DNA of 64,000 nt from Tubiluchus corallicola (Eukaryota; Priapulida; Priapulimorpha; Priapulimorphida; Tubiluchidae), in contig JAQGDQ010000520.1 of the NCBI GenBank assembly GCA_030141605.1, positions 92,130 to 156,129 on the forward strand, given 5' to 3'. A program made the position numbers and the translations under genes. Below the pieces are notes generated by a model. It saw nothing but the letters and a program-made list of their open reading frames with translations. It did no database searches and was not told the DNA's origin. Positions within the stretch are counted from its first letter, which is position 1; each line of letters opens with the position of its first letter. This document shows, in pieces, positions 14,701 through 26,407 of the stretch.

Positions 14701-17700
14701 TTTGTCCATCATAACTAATGTTAAAATTGTATTCATAACTAAAAATGATCCATTTTTTACCTTTTTTATTAAGCCCTGACTTTACGTGTACAAAGCTGTG
14801 CGCTGTTTAACATATTAATAGTACTGATTGAATTGATTGATTGAAAACTTTTATTTCGGAACAAAATTCCTATTACAGCACAAAACCAATCATAACTAAC
14901 AATCAAACATCATACATATAAATCAGTATAGCAATTGTTGGTTAGTAGTATCTACCGTTAATGAATTTTTTACAATATTTACAATTTGGCTTTATTGGGT
15001 TACAGTATATAGGCATTTTACTCCAATGCTTATACAATCTAGATGTAATTAAACAGTGATTGTGAAATACATTACTTATCAATTTATTGTAAGTGTTAAT
15101 AACTCTAATTATTAATGAGAAGATAGATCTTTCAATAATAAAATGAAGATATGGCAAATTTAGTTCAATGCACATTCGTCTAGCCGAGCAATCGTAGGAT
15201 AGATTAAACAAAGTTCTGATACCTTTATTATATGCGACTTTTAAATTCCACAGACTATAGTCATAAAGACAATAAACTATAGTAATATATAAGTTATAGT
15301 TTTTTTTAGGTCAGCTGTGTCAGAATATCTTCTTGAGCAAGCTCGATGCCTTTTGCAGCTGTGGACGACCCTTAATATGCAAGGCAAATATAAACAATGT
15401 TTCCTGATTGCTCTGCAAGCTGTGAATTCTGCTGAAGAAGCTAAGAATAACATCCACGAGGTAAGTTAATGTTTGGCAAGAAGAGTGTAATGGACATGCG
15501 AACACCATGCAGTACTGGAGATGTTTCATGTTGCCAACATTTTTTGAAGCATATAGAGATTCTAGATTTTTTGTGACCACAGCACATCTAAAATCACTAT
15601 TTACTTCTAAAAAAGAACATTTGTGATATCATAGTTTTGAATCTAAAATAAAACACTATTACATGCACTTAATTTGATGATTTCTGATTGGTCAGTCATT
15701 TGGTCAGTTAGTATTATACTAGGAATGGATCGATATTCAGTGTCGTTCAGTATGTAGAAATTAGTAAAAGTCAGTTTTTATCATTTATCAGCAAACTGAA
15801 GTAATATAATGTCTTATCATTCCGTAAAGTTAGTATTGGCACTGTTATATTTGCCCCTTCAAATGAAAATGATTCAGGACATTGAGTGAACAATGAAAAA
15901 TTTTAATATTAATAATTGTTTGCAATAACGACATTTCAATATTTCGGGTCTTGTTTTAGTAGGAATTGGATTCATTGTCTTAAGAAGTTTGCATTATGAA
16001 TTAGGTAATGTGATAAATGTATTCATTTTGCTTTATATTCCACGTGCAAAATTCTTGTAAAACTAACCTTCTAGTTACATACAATCCCTGCTTTTTCGCT
16101 ACAAGAATTCTAACATGACTACAGATATATTTTTTTAATGACCCAAACCAATCGGTAATTTAACAAAAAATGTGACAGATGATCAGTTATGCTTTGTGAA
16201 TTTTATTTCAGATATTATATGGGCTATGGTTTCCCAAATATATAGTCACACTTTCCTGAAAAGGGAAGATCTGTGTAATTTGTTAGCATACGTAGCTGTA
16301 GCATAACTCTTTCTTGAATTTTATATGTACAGAATGTATAAATTACCACAATTACTGTGTTTTTTTAGTACTAATTATCCATATTTACGTATATTTGTTG
16401 CACTTGTATATATCTTCAATAATTTTTTATATATTTAATTTAGTGTATGTCTGTTATTTTTTCACATCTGTGCATGTCTTTATACTAACTTTATACTGTA
16501 CTGTCTCTTTTATTGCATTGTCTCTGAAAAAATGTACTGCATGTGCAAAATTAATGGTATATATTAGTGATGCATACAGTACTTAATTCACTTCGTTATT
16601 TACTCAAGGTAATCCTAGCTTACACAAATATGATTAGATCATGTAATTCATGTCGCAAGTTCAGTAGTTTGGACATTTATGAGGAACTCGCATTTGAGAA
16701 GTGAGTATCTGTTAAATACATTTTTTATAGTTTTATATTGTATTCACATTATACTTGACAGTTTTATATCTACATTGTACTTTTTATGGTGAATTATTTT
16801 TAATTTTTTAATGTCTTTCAAATTTTTTTATCTTATAAATTTTATTGTTCAGCATGCTAAGATTTTAAATGATGTAGTGCACCATATAAATAAATTTTAC
16901 ATTACATTACACATTATGATAATTTATGGCTACATTTGCAGAAGAAGAGATTATGAACTGAATGAAACTGAGAAAAAGAACATTTTTTGTCTTCTTAACT
17001 TTATTTAAAATTAAACCTTAGCCCCATTTAAAACCCAACACAAATTTTACTTTGAATTCCGTCTGTGTGTAGAACATGTAGTAGTTGGTTTTTGGAAAGT
17101 CTCTTTATTGATAGACATTTTTTTATTAAGAATGATAAGTTCTTTAGTTTAGATTATATCGTGCTTGAACTATAAATTCGTGGTTGCAGTTTTACAACTC
17201 ATTATGTACAGGAACTTTGAAAGTGGAATAAATTTTGTAATATAACATAATATAATATAATTGTAATATTTAACTCTTGTAAATACCATTTGTTAATATT
17301 ATTATAATTATTGCATAGTGTGACGATTATACCCCACGTGCGGTGTTCTAACTGTGTAGTTTTTTGCATTGTATTTGTAATGTATTCTAATGAATTGTAA
17401 ACTGTACTTGCTGAATCATCAATAAATTATTATCTACCATAAGAGCTTGCGGTAAATTTGTTTATGAAACTTTTCGGTTTTATCAGTTTAACAAGATAAG
17501 TGCTAATGAAATCATGCTGCGCTACATTTGTCTCATTTTCTGTTTATTCGTAGGTGCATATATCTTCAGAGTTCATTTCAACAGGGGGAGTTTATTACTG
17601 TTGCTCACTTGTTTAAAGAAGCCATGGAGATTCGGTTAATACACGGTAAACTAGAGGCAGCTATTCGTTCAGGTACATTATTAAAGAAATGGTTCAACAA

Positions 17701-20700
17701 AAAAATCCAGTTAATACTTTAAATGAATTTTGTGCAGCAGTTTGATATTAATTTAAATATTGTGGAACATCCATAGTGTGAGTTGCGAAGAACATTGATC
17801 ACTCAGTAATCTGGACAAGAACAATTACAATATGTAGCACATCAGAAAGCAAATTTTAAAATCTACAAATGTACAAATAAATTTAGTGCATTCAAGACCG
17901 GATTTACTTACTTGTGTGCCCTAGGCCAAACTCATCAGTTGGCCTCCAAATTTGGGCCTACGCGAACAGCACAGGGTCCTTATGGTTTTGAATACATTAT
18001 ATAACAAAATACCTGGTGTGCACTTGAAACAAGGTTATGCACTAGCAAGCTGTGTGACAGATTAGTTTCAGTGGGTTCCCAGATACCCTAGTTCAATGGC
18101 CTATGTACTATGCCTATTGGTAAATCCAGTCCTGAATGCATAATATATCATTTATCTAGTCAGACTCTAGTGCATATTATATAACTTTTGATTGAGATTT
18201 AATATGCTTTATCAAAGACCTTGAAATTTTTGGAATATGATATTGTTTTGCTATTTAATTTTTAATGCGAAAGCGTTGACTGCCATCCAGTAGTGGTAGT
18301 AACGCGTCTAACTTAATTGTTGCTATATAGGTAAACGAGCACAAATGCTAACTGAAAAAATGCAAGAAAACGAGATGTTATTCAAGGTTATCCCTCGATT
18401 GGCACAAGCATATTTGTTTATTGGCAGGTACGGATGAAAAATCACAAATAGCCAAATAATATTTATGGGAATTATCTTAAAAGTATTAGATCGGTATTTA
18501 GTATTGTTAAAAGGCCTATGCTATGTAACATTAAATGAAGCATTTTCTTACAGTAATAATTAAAGCAGTCCTGAAGTATATAGACAATTTTCCACATGTA
18601 TTAGTTGCTGATAGAAAAACAAAAAGATTTAGTATAATATCTAATGTTACAAATTTATACAAAAGCATGTCTGAAAAAGCTAACGTTATATCATAATGGA
18701 GGTAATACGAATTTAATTAATTTTGCTTGAAATTGTGGCTGTGTAGATGAAATTTATTGTGTGTTACATTTAGACCACATGAGGGCGTGGACTTACTGAG
18801 GAATCTACAGTTTTTGTCACACTATTTAGACGATGTCAGCGCTCTGAGTTGGTTCTACGCATGTGTATTTGATGCAGGTTTAGAAGCAGGTAATTTTACT
18901 CATGTTTATGGTCACAGAGTTCTTTTACTTCATTTTGCTTTTGCTGATTTAATAATGGTAAACCTATAAATGCATAAAAGCAATACTAAATCAGAAAATC
19001 TGAAAAATTTTGCATGTTTACTGGGACTTAAACCTAAGACCTTTTATGTTCCGGGTAGCTATACCGGGTAATAAAAATCGAGTTTGCTGTTATTGTTTTT
19101 GTCATGAACATTTTTGCTTTTCCAGCCATACTTGAATTAGCTTCTTTGTAAACTAATATCAGCTAGATGTGAATTTATTGAAACTATTGTCTTTGTATTG
19201 CTTGACTCACATGCAGTATTTTTGCTAATCTAAAACCTGACTTCTTCCTATTAACATGAATATGAATTTACTATTAAGGTTTGCGTACCATTATTTAATT
19301 GCTAAAATCAATTTTTTTGTAATAATTTATCGCTGTCTCATACTATATCAGATCAACAATGTTGTTTTGTTCAAATCAGTCTGATTGTTTTCTCTTTAGT
19401 GAACAGTGGTGTGTTTAATTAAAGCAAATGTGTGTAAACTAATAAGTAGGTGTGATAAATTTGTTTTACTCTTCCTTATTTCATTTGCAAATTAAAGCTT
19501 TAAGTACTAAAAATATAAACAAAATTTGGTTGATAGAGACCCAAACAGTCATTTGTGTGTGTGGGAACTTAGTTTAATATTTCAAACTGTTTAATGTAAA
19601 CTGCACATTGTAAGTGGTGTTCTGTTTTGGTTTTGCTTCGCTACTTCTTAATTCTGTCATACAAATTTTATCATAATAGAAGTTTTACTACACTAACTGG
19701 TTATAACCATAGAGCATATTGAATTTACAATTTTCATTTTAACATTTCTCTTTTCAGGTTTACAGTTAGAGAAGTATGCAAATTGCATTGAGTATGTGAA
19801 GAAAAACATAGTAGATGATTTAAGCACTACACTCGATGGCGTAGTGAAGTTTTATCTCATTGCCAGTGTTGCCCTGTGGTAAGTTTTATTGTATGTAAAA
19901 AATGATCAGGAAAACCACTTATCTAAAGTATTTTGCCTGCAATTTGTTGCTGCATTAACTTGTATTTTGATCATTTGTGTTGTGTTTACAACTGACATAC
20001 TCCCCTGCATAGTCTATTTACATTATTTTATTTAATATATCCGAATTTAGTTATTTCAGAATTCGGAGATGTATATTCTTTTTGTTTTTAGTTCAAATCA
20101 AATAATCGATTTGGATGAAATTTAGACACTTAGTAAAGGTGTTTTATCAATCAGATTTTTAATTATGTAGGCAAAAGTGGATATATTATGTCAGCTCAAC
20201 AGAAGTTAACTATTTATTTTCATATTGTTTTTGTTTACAATACTGTTTACTACATCATTCAGTAACTTGAGAAATCTTATTAAGACTTGGCTTAACATAG
20301 TTAATTTTTGTTAACCTTTTCTTGGAACAATGTTATTTTAGAATCCATCCACTATAGTTGCTATAAATCTGATTTATTTGGCTGCAAGTTTGTTAATTTC
20401 ATAACCAACTAGGCAATGGCACAAATTGGTCGCAAAAGAGATCATAATCACCAGGCAAAAGCCTGAGCAAATGCTAGAAATCTACAAAATTTGTCAAGCA
20501 AATATCCTTATAAGTTATTATATTAACCTACATAACAGAATGAGACACCATGTAAAACTCATTGTTTCTGTAACACAATAGTGCCTGTCTTTTGACAACA
20601 CTGTAAAAAGGATGTAGATGTAGAAAGGAATATAGTTTGGCATCCATTACCTGAAGATAACCATTAGTATGCAGCCAAAATATTGCATTTTGAATAATAA

Positions 20701-23324
20701 GCACTTTTGCTTGTAGGATCTTTGGTATCAAAATTTTATTTGTAAAACTGAGATGCTAAATAGTAACACATCTATTACTTTTATTCTTTTGCTTGAAAAA
20801 ATTTTATTGAAAATTTAGTTTTGAGGCACCTTCTGTTTTTTTTATTTTGGTTTTGTTTGATTGTATTCTTCCACAACTAGGTGTTAACTTCAAGTAATGT
20901 TTGGTTACTTGCAAAGTCAATAATTACAGGTACTGCCGAAGAATGCAGCTTGATGATGCTGATGACTGGGTTGCTTTAATGATGGACACGGAGCCAAAAT
21001 ATTTGAGCAAGTTCTTATCTGTACGTGCATTTGTGAAGCTTGTTGAAGTACATTTGCTGAGTCTGTGCTATTCAATTCAGTGTAATGTGAACATCAAAGC
21101 AGCACGGGCAATAGCAAAACAGGTACATATTATTAATTAGGTTTAAAGTTCATAAAGCTCAGTAAGAACTAATATTAAAGAATTGGACTTAAGTTTTCCA
21201 TTGTGTTCTTATGAGTGTATTTTGATGCATGTTCTTATGAGTGCATATTGATGTATGTTCTGACAAGTACATTTTGAAATGTGTTTTTACGAGTGCATCT
21301 TGACGTACGTTCTTATGAGTGCATCTTGACGTATGATCTTATAAGTGCATCTTGATGTCTTATGAGCGCATCTTGACATATATTCTTATGACTGTGTTGA
21401 TGACTAGTAACTGCACTTCTTCTTGTACACGAATTGATTTCATCACATATGTTTATCTTTTCTTTTGAGAATTCATAGCCATATATATTAATTCATCTAC
21501 TCCACTTTATAGGTATTGTAAAGGCATTTATAGAATTGCTTTGTCCGCACATGTAAAGAAATTCGAAAGCGTAAAAGAGCCCAGCGATTGCCCTACTTAA
21601 ATTTTCTACTTTTGGTTACAAACCCAACGTGCTACTAAACTGTGAAAGCTGAATCCTTTCTATTATTGATACAAAAACAAAATGCAGCACAGTTTTATTG
21701 TCTAGTAAGTTTTATGTTAATCACCATCATCATTTTCATCATTATGAAATTTATGACCGTGATTGGGATTATCATTACCAACCACATAACATTATCAACA
21801 TCAGCAATAACAATTTAAATTTACATGCACTTGTTAAATTCCCACTGATTAAAACTAATATTGCAGCTTTTACACAGGTTGAGAACTTTATTGATACTAC
21901 GCTTATGGATACTTTCCTTAGGCACAAAGAAAGCTTGGCAAAGCTGTAAAAAGATTTCCCATTATGGCGCACCGGTACCGACATTTGAAAGCCTACATGC
22001 ACATGCTATCACACAAACAAGATAAAGCACGAAAACTTCTCGAGAGGAGCATAGTCTTGTGCCACAACAGTGACTATGTTTTGGAGGAAAATTGGATGAA
22101 ACATTCTAGAGATATTTGGTTCAATGACAGTTGGAGTGAGGACGAAGATACTATCAACTTTTGGGTAGCACATCATACATTCGACGACGAGGTTTGTACG
22201 TGTCTTTATCGTGTAGGAATGATTCACAGAGGATAACCTGTTGTCAAATGTGTAATAGTCAGATCTTTAAAAATAAAGATGTTTCTAAAAAAATAAAGAT
22301 GCTTCTATTTGTCACCTTTCTCCTCTTTTAGGATATTTTTGCTAGTGGTAATCTGTATTTGAACAGAACAATATATGAAAACAGTTGACTGTGTGGTGAC
22401 TGGGTATTTTTGCAACAAATACAATAGCTATGTCCTAAACGTAATAAGTTTTTTTTAGAAGTAACCACAATAATAATTGTTTTATTTTCCTTGGGTTCTT
22501 TTCAACCTGCTGCATGTGAAAAAGGGTTCGACATTTTCAGGTATTTTAAAGAAACTTTTGGACATTAGGAGTCCGATATTAACTGGGTCTATAGAAATGC
22601 CATTTTCAGAATAAATGTCAACATCAATGAGGCGATGTGTTCTTCATCACTAAATACATTTATTTGAATCATTTCCTGAATTTGAAAACAATGTTTTGTC
22701 AGCTGCCTCTTGACAATGGTAGAAGATGTTGACAAAATGTTGTGTTCAAATTCTGGAAACAAATACATTTGTGGTGAAGTTGTTGTTTATTCTGAGACTT
22801 GCCATTTGCTATGCTAACAATGTATATTAAAACAGTCTGTAAAACAAACAGTATTGGGCCAGTATTATGGTATACAAACTTAGACAATTGCTAATGTATT
22901 TTTGAAAGTGGTGTTGTCATACCAGTGTTAATCTCATAATCAGAATTTCATTGTACAGGTTATAGACTGGAGAGAAACAATGGATAAAAGTGCAAGTGAC
23001 ATTTTGTATTCACTGCCCTTGCCATATGAAACACCATGCGAACGTAAACTGAAGCAGAAGCTAGAAGATATAAGTAGTAGACCCACTGTTTGTGAAGATC
23101 TGACATTACCCGGTTCGTCGTCTAGTCGTACTGGAATGCTACTTAAACCACCTTCGATCATAGAAAGTCTCGTAGATGTGGATGCGCTGCCTCCGAGTGA
23201 AAACTCGTCAAGGCACATGGAACTGAGAATTCTTTATTCTGCTGAACCACCAACAGAATCAGACTTGCGAGAAGAAGATGAAGATGAGAAAAGCAGTGAT
23301 CGTGAAGACAGACATAGCTTTTGA
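550..23324 (+). CDS. ADCY10-like: Soluble adenylyl cyclase (ADCY10-type), 3' part, 21 exons
   Basis: Partial gene: cyclase domains are not in the window. Exons joined by GT..AG and consistent phase: 550-620, 2568-2727, 3553-3754, 5506-5589, 6558-6847, 8393-8588, 10091-10193, 10682-11296, 12027-12186, 12909-13092, 13288-13485, 14216-14391, 15310-15460, 16609-16700, 17554-17672, 18331-18427, 18774-18889, 19758-19878, 20930-21122, 21922-22191, 22959-23324 (TGA stop). This gives about 1,320 residues, close to the length of the non-catalytic C-terminal part in known ADCY10 proteins. Visible: an YPLLGREQELEMV start of the ATPase region, a degenerate P-loop, Walker B-like LFTVDDAHFMD, a Cys-rich segment, then helical TPR-like sequence and an acidic tail. 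Family members are bicarbonate/calcium-responsive enzymes that make cAMP inside the cell; that role is inferred from the family. An alternative is another STAND-type ATPase with helical repeats, but the order of motifs favours ADCY10. Confidence 0.77.
1481..1531. repeat. (AAT/TAA)n microsatellite
   Basis: About 50 bases of TAA/AAT triplets with one AAAT interruption, inside an intron of the cyclase gene. Confidence 0.9.
3553..5589 (+). CDS. ADCY10-like exons 3-4: helical part of ATPase region
   Basis: Exon 3553-3754 (acceptor ataatag, donor AGG|gtatgc) encodes a helical stretch including SSADAGSQFYTLQSLIMRMV and ends ..LLNEILFLR. Exon 5506-5589 (84 nt, phase 0 at both ends) continues FPGDAIMKMDAKTKLNKIHE. 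In the family this lies between P-loop and Walker B. The intron 3755-5505 contains a short imperfect foldback near 4345-4478 and no gene. Confidence 0.68.
4345..4478. repeat. Imperfect foldback (hairpin) element
   Basis: The left arm contains TTTATTGAGTGAGGACGATC and the right arm CAATCGTCTATGCTCAATAA, which are imperfect reverse complements; inner parts (TATAGCCATT / ATTTAATAGCC) also pair. About 130 bp in the intron 3755-5505. Probably a MITE-like relic. Confidence 0.5.
6558..6847 (+). CDS. ADCY10-like exon 5: Walker B-like motif
   Basis: A 290-nt exon (acceptor cttttag, donor AA|gtaagt, phase 0 in, phase 2 out). It begins CSAQEEGILFTVDDAHFMDS: a hydrophobic strand followed by two aspartates, as expected for Walker B and unlike the degenerate P-loop of exon 2. 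A sensor-1-like strand STLVLISSRVFF follows. The rest is helical, ending DVKNVPDELVK. Confidence 0.75.
7174..7483. repeat. Minisatellite, about 85-bp unit, 3-4 copies
   Basis: Copies begin at about 7174, 7259, 7348 and 7429, each starting like TTGTATTCTACCAGGTGTA and containing TGGTTTTGTTCTGATTAAAA and a GCATTGGCCATAGCACTGAT-like segment. Intronic. Confidence 0.8.
7990..8319. mobile_element. 330-bp MITE, pogo/Tc1-mariner type
   Basis: Ends are inverted repeats: the left end starts CAGTGTTCCCTCGCTACTTC and the right end, reverse-complemented, starts CAGTGTTCCCTCACTTATCG. TA dinucleotides flank both sides (7988-7989 and 8320-8321). No transposase frame, so non-autonomous. CAGT-type ends with TA duplication are typical of pogo-like elements. 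Confidence 0.8.
8393..10193 (+). CDS. ADCY10-like exons 6-7: winged-helix entry and Ser-rich linker
   Basis: Exon 8393-8588 starts ILEQKSHGIPGWCDKLLKDM, the motif that in this ATPase class precedes the DNA-binding-like helical subdomain. It is followed by a Ser-rich linker containing SSSSSRKASALADTTSRKS. Exon 10091-10193 gives PLLHVEAAERPPEPICIITP and ends in phase 1. RKAS resembles a basophilic (PKA-type) phosphorylation site; that is only a sequence match. A 330-bp MITE (7990-8319) sits 73 bp upstream of exon 6. Confidence 0.68.
9375..9445. repeat. GT-rich low-complexity tract
   Basis: Alternating GTGTG/GCATG sequence. It produces a His/Thr/Cys-rich antisense frame that is not a gene. Confidence 0.75.
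10682..11296 (+). CDS. ADCY10-like exon 8: largest exon, Cys-rich segment
   Basis: A 615-nt exon encoding MMLASIDRLTPHQQMLVKCG, a typical helical start after the ATPase core in ADCY10, then two Cys-rich clusters: YCICSLGRKSGCDC and LLCVQCGGRDF. A matching Cys-x2-Cys-containing stretch followed by GGxF is present in vertebrate ADCY10, which supports the family call. Acceptor is tttgctag (G at 10681); donor is AATG|gtatca in phase 1. Confidence 0.75.
12027..14391 (+). CDS. ADCY10-like exons 9-12: helical solenoid
   Basis: Exons 12027-12186, 12909-13092, 13288-13485 and 14216-14391. Exon 9 has an acidic run (FPDEEDEENQRKQ) and ends GCG-split at GC|gtagga; the other nearby GT would put a stop in the next exon, so this donor is preferred. 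Exon 10 reads TLMAALEEKDMDVKKCECVY and HWRAVGNRSKTIQYLVDAG. Exon 11 is highly charged (KEERAKEEEEAEQ). Exon 12 is TPR-like (ARLETGNLMSAEKHLREALK). These correspond to the long helical C-terminal half of the family. Confidence 0.7.
13552..13664 (-). mobile_element. tRNA-derived SINE, copy 1
   Basis: Read on the minus strand it contains GTGGCATAGTAGCTAGCATA (A-box-like) and, about 30 bases on, GGGTTCAAATCCCAG (B box). It is followed by a tail ending in TTTCTAATTTAGTATT that is shared with two other copies. Confidence 0.65.
13761..13893 (-). mobile_element. tRNA-derived SINE, copy 2
   Basis: Same orientation and layout as the copy 110 bases to the left. The minus strand shows the B box AGTTCGAGTCCC and the shared TTTCTAATTTAGTACTGC tail. 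An internal stretch (GCTTTCCGGACAG) is partly duplicated. Confidence 0.65.
14826..15240 (-). pseudogene. Probable LINE 3' end, antisense
   Basis: The minus-strand frame 15211-14942 (MFNLSYDCSARRMCIELNLP..., 89 codons) resembles the far C-terminus found in some animal LINE ORF2 proteins. It is followed by an A/T-rich trailer and a (CAAT)n-like tail at 14826-14845, as expected for a LINE 3' end. No reverse-transcriptase core is present. The family call is tentative. Confidence 0.35.
15310..19878 (+). CDS. ADCY10-like exons 13-18: TPR-like helical repeats
   Basis: Exons 15310-15460, 16609-16700, 17554-17672, 18331-18427, 18774-18889 and 19758-19878, with consistent phases 0, 2, 1, 2, 1, 2 at their ends. 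The sequence is helical and repetitive, e.g. SEYLLEQARCLLQLWTTLNM, FITVAHLFKEAMEIRLIHGK, VIPRLAQAYLFIGRPHEGVD and EKYANCIEYVKKNI. No catalytic motif is visible. The pattern fits the solenoid end of ADCY10; repeat limits are not clear by eye. Confidence 0.68.
18965..19065 (-). mobile_element. tRNA-derived SINE, copy 3 (truncated)
   Basis: Shares the ATACTAAATCAGAAAATCTG tail and a decayed B box (minus strand GGTTTAAGTCCCAG) with the copies at 13.6-13.9 kb; the A-box end is largely missing. Confidence 0.55.
20930..23324 (+). CDS. ADCY10-like exons 19-21: C-terminus and stop
   Basis: Exon 20930-21122 (YCRRMQLDDADDWVALMMDT), exon 21922-22191 (AQRKLGKAVKRFPIMAHRYR, then DKARKLLERSIVLC) and terminal exon 22959-23324. 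For exon 20 the acceptor is ccttag at 21921; the ATG-initiated reading just downstream is a fragment of the same exon. The last exon carries a Ser/Pro-rich stretch (LPGSSSSRTGMLLKPPSIIE) and a strongly acidic tail (DLREEDEDEKSSDREDRHSF) before TGA at 23322-23324. The intron between exons 19 and 20 has a 26-bp minisatellite. Confidence 0.72.
21205..21400. repeat. 26-bp minisatellite, about 7.5 copies
   Basis: Tandem units such as GTTCTTATGAGTGCATCTTG followed by ACGTAT, starting at 21205 with a regular 26-base spacing that shortens near the end. Intronic, between cyclase exons 19 and 20. Confidence 0.85.
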
Positions 23325-23550
23325 AAGCTTAAAATGAAAAACATATTAAATTGATGCCAAGTAATCTACCTCCTGATCTTTTAAATTTAGCAAAGCACTC
23401 ATGTAGGAATTTTTTTATCTTTTCAAAATTTTATTTTTATACATGTCGAGGAGAAATAAGATAACATTGTTTTTACTAACCATTCTTACTTTGTTTTGTC
23501 ACTTTGGTGATATATGTTGCTCAAGTCTAATTATGAGAAGCAGTTTCAGA

Positions 23551-23647
23551 AATAAAAAAAAAGTTTTTGCCAATAATATCTACTTTTTTCTTTTTTTCTG
23601 TTTGTTGTACTTTGTGTGTACTGCTGGGACTGTCACGAAAAAATAAA
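23551..23647 (+). promoter_or_regulatory. Candidate polyadenylation signals for the ADCY10-like gene
   Basis: AATAAA occurs at 23551-23556 and again at about 23642-23647, 230-320 bases after the stop codon, followed by T-rich sequence. These are plausible 3'-end signals, but the hexamer is common by chance in DNA this AT-rich. Confidence 0.35.
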
Positions 23648-24499
23648 ACATCGCCTGTCGGATAATTTTTAATTAGTTCATCTATCTCAGTGCAGAATTG
23701 TTTGTAGTGTGTACAATGGTAAGTGCAGCTGAAAATTAGAGAAAGTTACTAAATATAGCAGCCATGAGGTAGCTGAAGGCTATCTCATTTACTGCATTTT
23801 GAGTCATTTTTTCTGTTCCTATTTCTTCTAGACAAATTTTTCATTTGTTCAAAACTAATTATAATATTTTACAATAGTATAATAATATACATTATAATAG
23901 TATACAATCAATTCACAGCTTTTTATAATGTCTGCTGTTTGCCGGTTTGCATTATGTAAATTTCCAATACTTACAGAGATAGAAATGACTATAAGATAAG
24001 TGCACAGATCAATCTTATTGTCTGCTGACAATACACCCTATGTATTTGTAACAATTAATATATTTAAAAGAGGCTGATAATTGACCAGATCATCTAGGGC
24101 ATTAAATCAGATATACACAGAAACATATAGGTGCGACCATAGTAATCACGCGGGATAAGTAGTATAATTATGATTATGCATATAGCAGAATCTTATTGGA
24201 ATTCAACTGTTTATTTCTTTATTAATTGTTTCTCTGCCACGGCAGTGAATAACTCCAAAACGATGGTACCTGGAGTCAACAATCTAGGTGGGTAGACACC
24301 CGAGGTTAGGGGACAGGCAACGATATTGTGACCGGAGACCCCGGGTCAAGGACACTGAACATTGGTAATTTTCGATTATTACTCAACTCCCCCATATCTT
24401 TGACTTGGATTCATTTTTTCACAGGTATTCAAGCCTTGTGGGGTAGATGTACACCTGGGGTTTTAAAAATCTGGGATTTTTTAAGGATCAGAGATAGGA

Positions 24500-24965
24500 G
24501 CCGAAATGCGAAAATTAGGGCAAACGGCTTTACATGACAAGCAAATTTGTTATTTAGCTCCTCTTACAGTATTGGACCAGTAGTCACTGTTTATCCATGT
24601 CTGGACAAATGGGCAAGAATATATGTACGTTAAGTATTTTTCGAAAAGTGGGCATGGTCAGGTCACATGACATAGGCAAAAGTGCTAAAATGGGGTCTGG
24701 CCAACAACTCTAAGTATAAGAGCTAGAATCACGAAACTTGCAGAGTAAACAGAAAACGGTTTAAGAATGATGAACTCTGGGTCAAAGGTCATGGAGGCAG
24801 AACCCAAAATGTGAAAATTAGGGCGAATGACTTTGTCACTCAATACTACTTACCGTATTGGTCTAGAAATCTATGTAAATTGCACGTATGGGTAGAAAAG
24901 TGGGCGTGTCCAAGTCACGTGGCACAGGCGAAAGTGTTAAAATGGGATTGCAATAAAATGGATTT
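24500..24965. repeat. Diverged direct repeat, two copies
   Basis: GAAAATTAGGGCRAAYGRCT recurs at about 24510 and 24813. A second block GTCACRTGRCAYAGGCRAAA, followed by AAAATGGG, recurs at about 24661 and 24914. The copies differ by indels. Related wording (ATCACGAAACTTGCAG, TAGACACC) appears at 24730, 24295 and again at 34,195-34,520 inside filamin intron 1. Confidence 0.65.
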
Positions 24966-26407
24966 CCTAGGTAATCAAGCACGGAGAATTCAGCAAAGAT
25001 TTTTCAAAGTCAGCATTTGCAATTTTGGTCATAATGCAGAATCTTAAGTTTATGACTTTGTCATGAATACGGTCTAGTTATTATCAGAAATTCTCTAGAA
25101 GATAAGTTATTATCAAGAAGTATTTATCGGTACGATCCAACAGCTGATTGACAGGTGCTGCCCCTCACGGCACGCGGGAAAAACTATGAGCGTAATTCAG
25201 CAATCCACATGTTGTTGCGAGTTTTGGAATGTCGGTACGTGAAAAGTAGCGTGGCATGGAGGTTTGGTGCTTGAACTTGTAAAACCAGTTTCACAGTTTA
25301 ATAGAAGTGTAAAAGATGAATTGTTGGTGTGTCTGGTAGCTGCGTTGGGCTTAAAGGAGGTATGAGTATTTAAATGCAATACGTAAGTTGGTGCAGTTTA
25401 TGTTATCAATGAAGTTTTGTAGGTCTTTTAGTTTTACAATAAGATCATTGTAAGGCAGCATTTCTGCATAATTTAAGTGCTCCCTACTTTATCTAATCCA
25501 ACAATTACAATTCACATTTGTGTAAATTTGCAATGTGTTCGAACTTCGAAGTCGCTAGAATGTTTAAAAGCGTTTCAGTGTCATTCCTATAGCGCTGCAT
25601 TACGTTATACTTTAAAGAACAGAGACCTGATAAAGTAAGTGAATTTAAACGCCTGCGTTGGAATAAATGTCCAAACCAATTAATCTTTATCACAACGTAC
25701 AAATTAGCTAATTTAAACTGTGTTCAACAGTATTTGATCAGAATTTGGATAATCTGTTTTGTAAGGCTATGTAAATGATGTAAAGTGCAGGAAGCTCATA
25801 GAACCATTCAACATAATTTAGTTTCCTGGATATATTAATTTAATTCCTACACCTTGTAGCAATTCAAATAGAATTATCTTGTTAGTTTGCAAAATATTAA
25901 ATTAATTGGAGCTTAAATAAAGACAATATAAGATTTGTGATTTGTGTGCATGTGCCCTTAGGTTATTATCACAACAAATTGAATAATCTAAATATGCTTT
26001 ATAAATATACCATATTTTATCGCTGCGCCCCTATCTTTCTCTCTGCGTCCTTTTGTTAGTTTGAATTAGTTATTTACCCTGAAAGTTTGTGACTGAATCA
26101 CCCTTTGAAGGTCGCTGACTATCTAACCAAAAAATTTGTGTTATATGCTATTCTTAAGTATGCCTTGTATGCTTTTTGGATTTTTTATATTTATTGGATA
26201 CATAAGCATTAAGAATAAGTAAACCTCAAAACATTAAGTTTTAAAATTTAAATGCATGTTGCATATGTATATATTTTTTTTCCTTTGGAAAAACGCAAAT
26301 GAATGTTTAAGATAAATCACTAGGTTAATGAGTGCCTTTTTCATGAGTGTGACATTTAAAGTTTCTAGTATTTTTTAAAACCTGTAGTATTATGTATGTA
26401 TGTATGC

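Noticed and set aside
21205-21400. Regular short repeats as a CRISPR array
   Set aside because: Units are contiguous with no spacers, and the genome is animal; it is a minisatellite.
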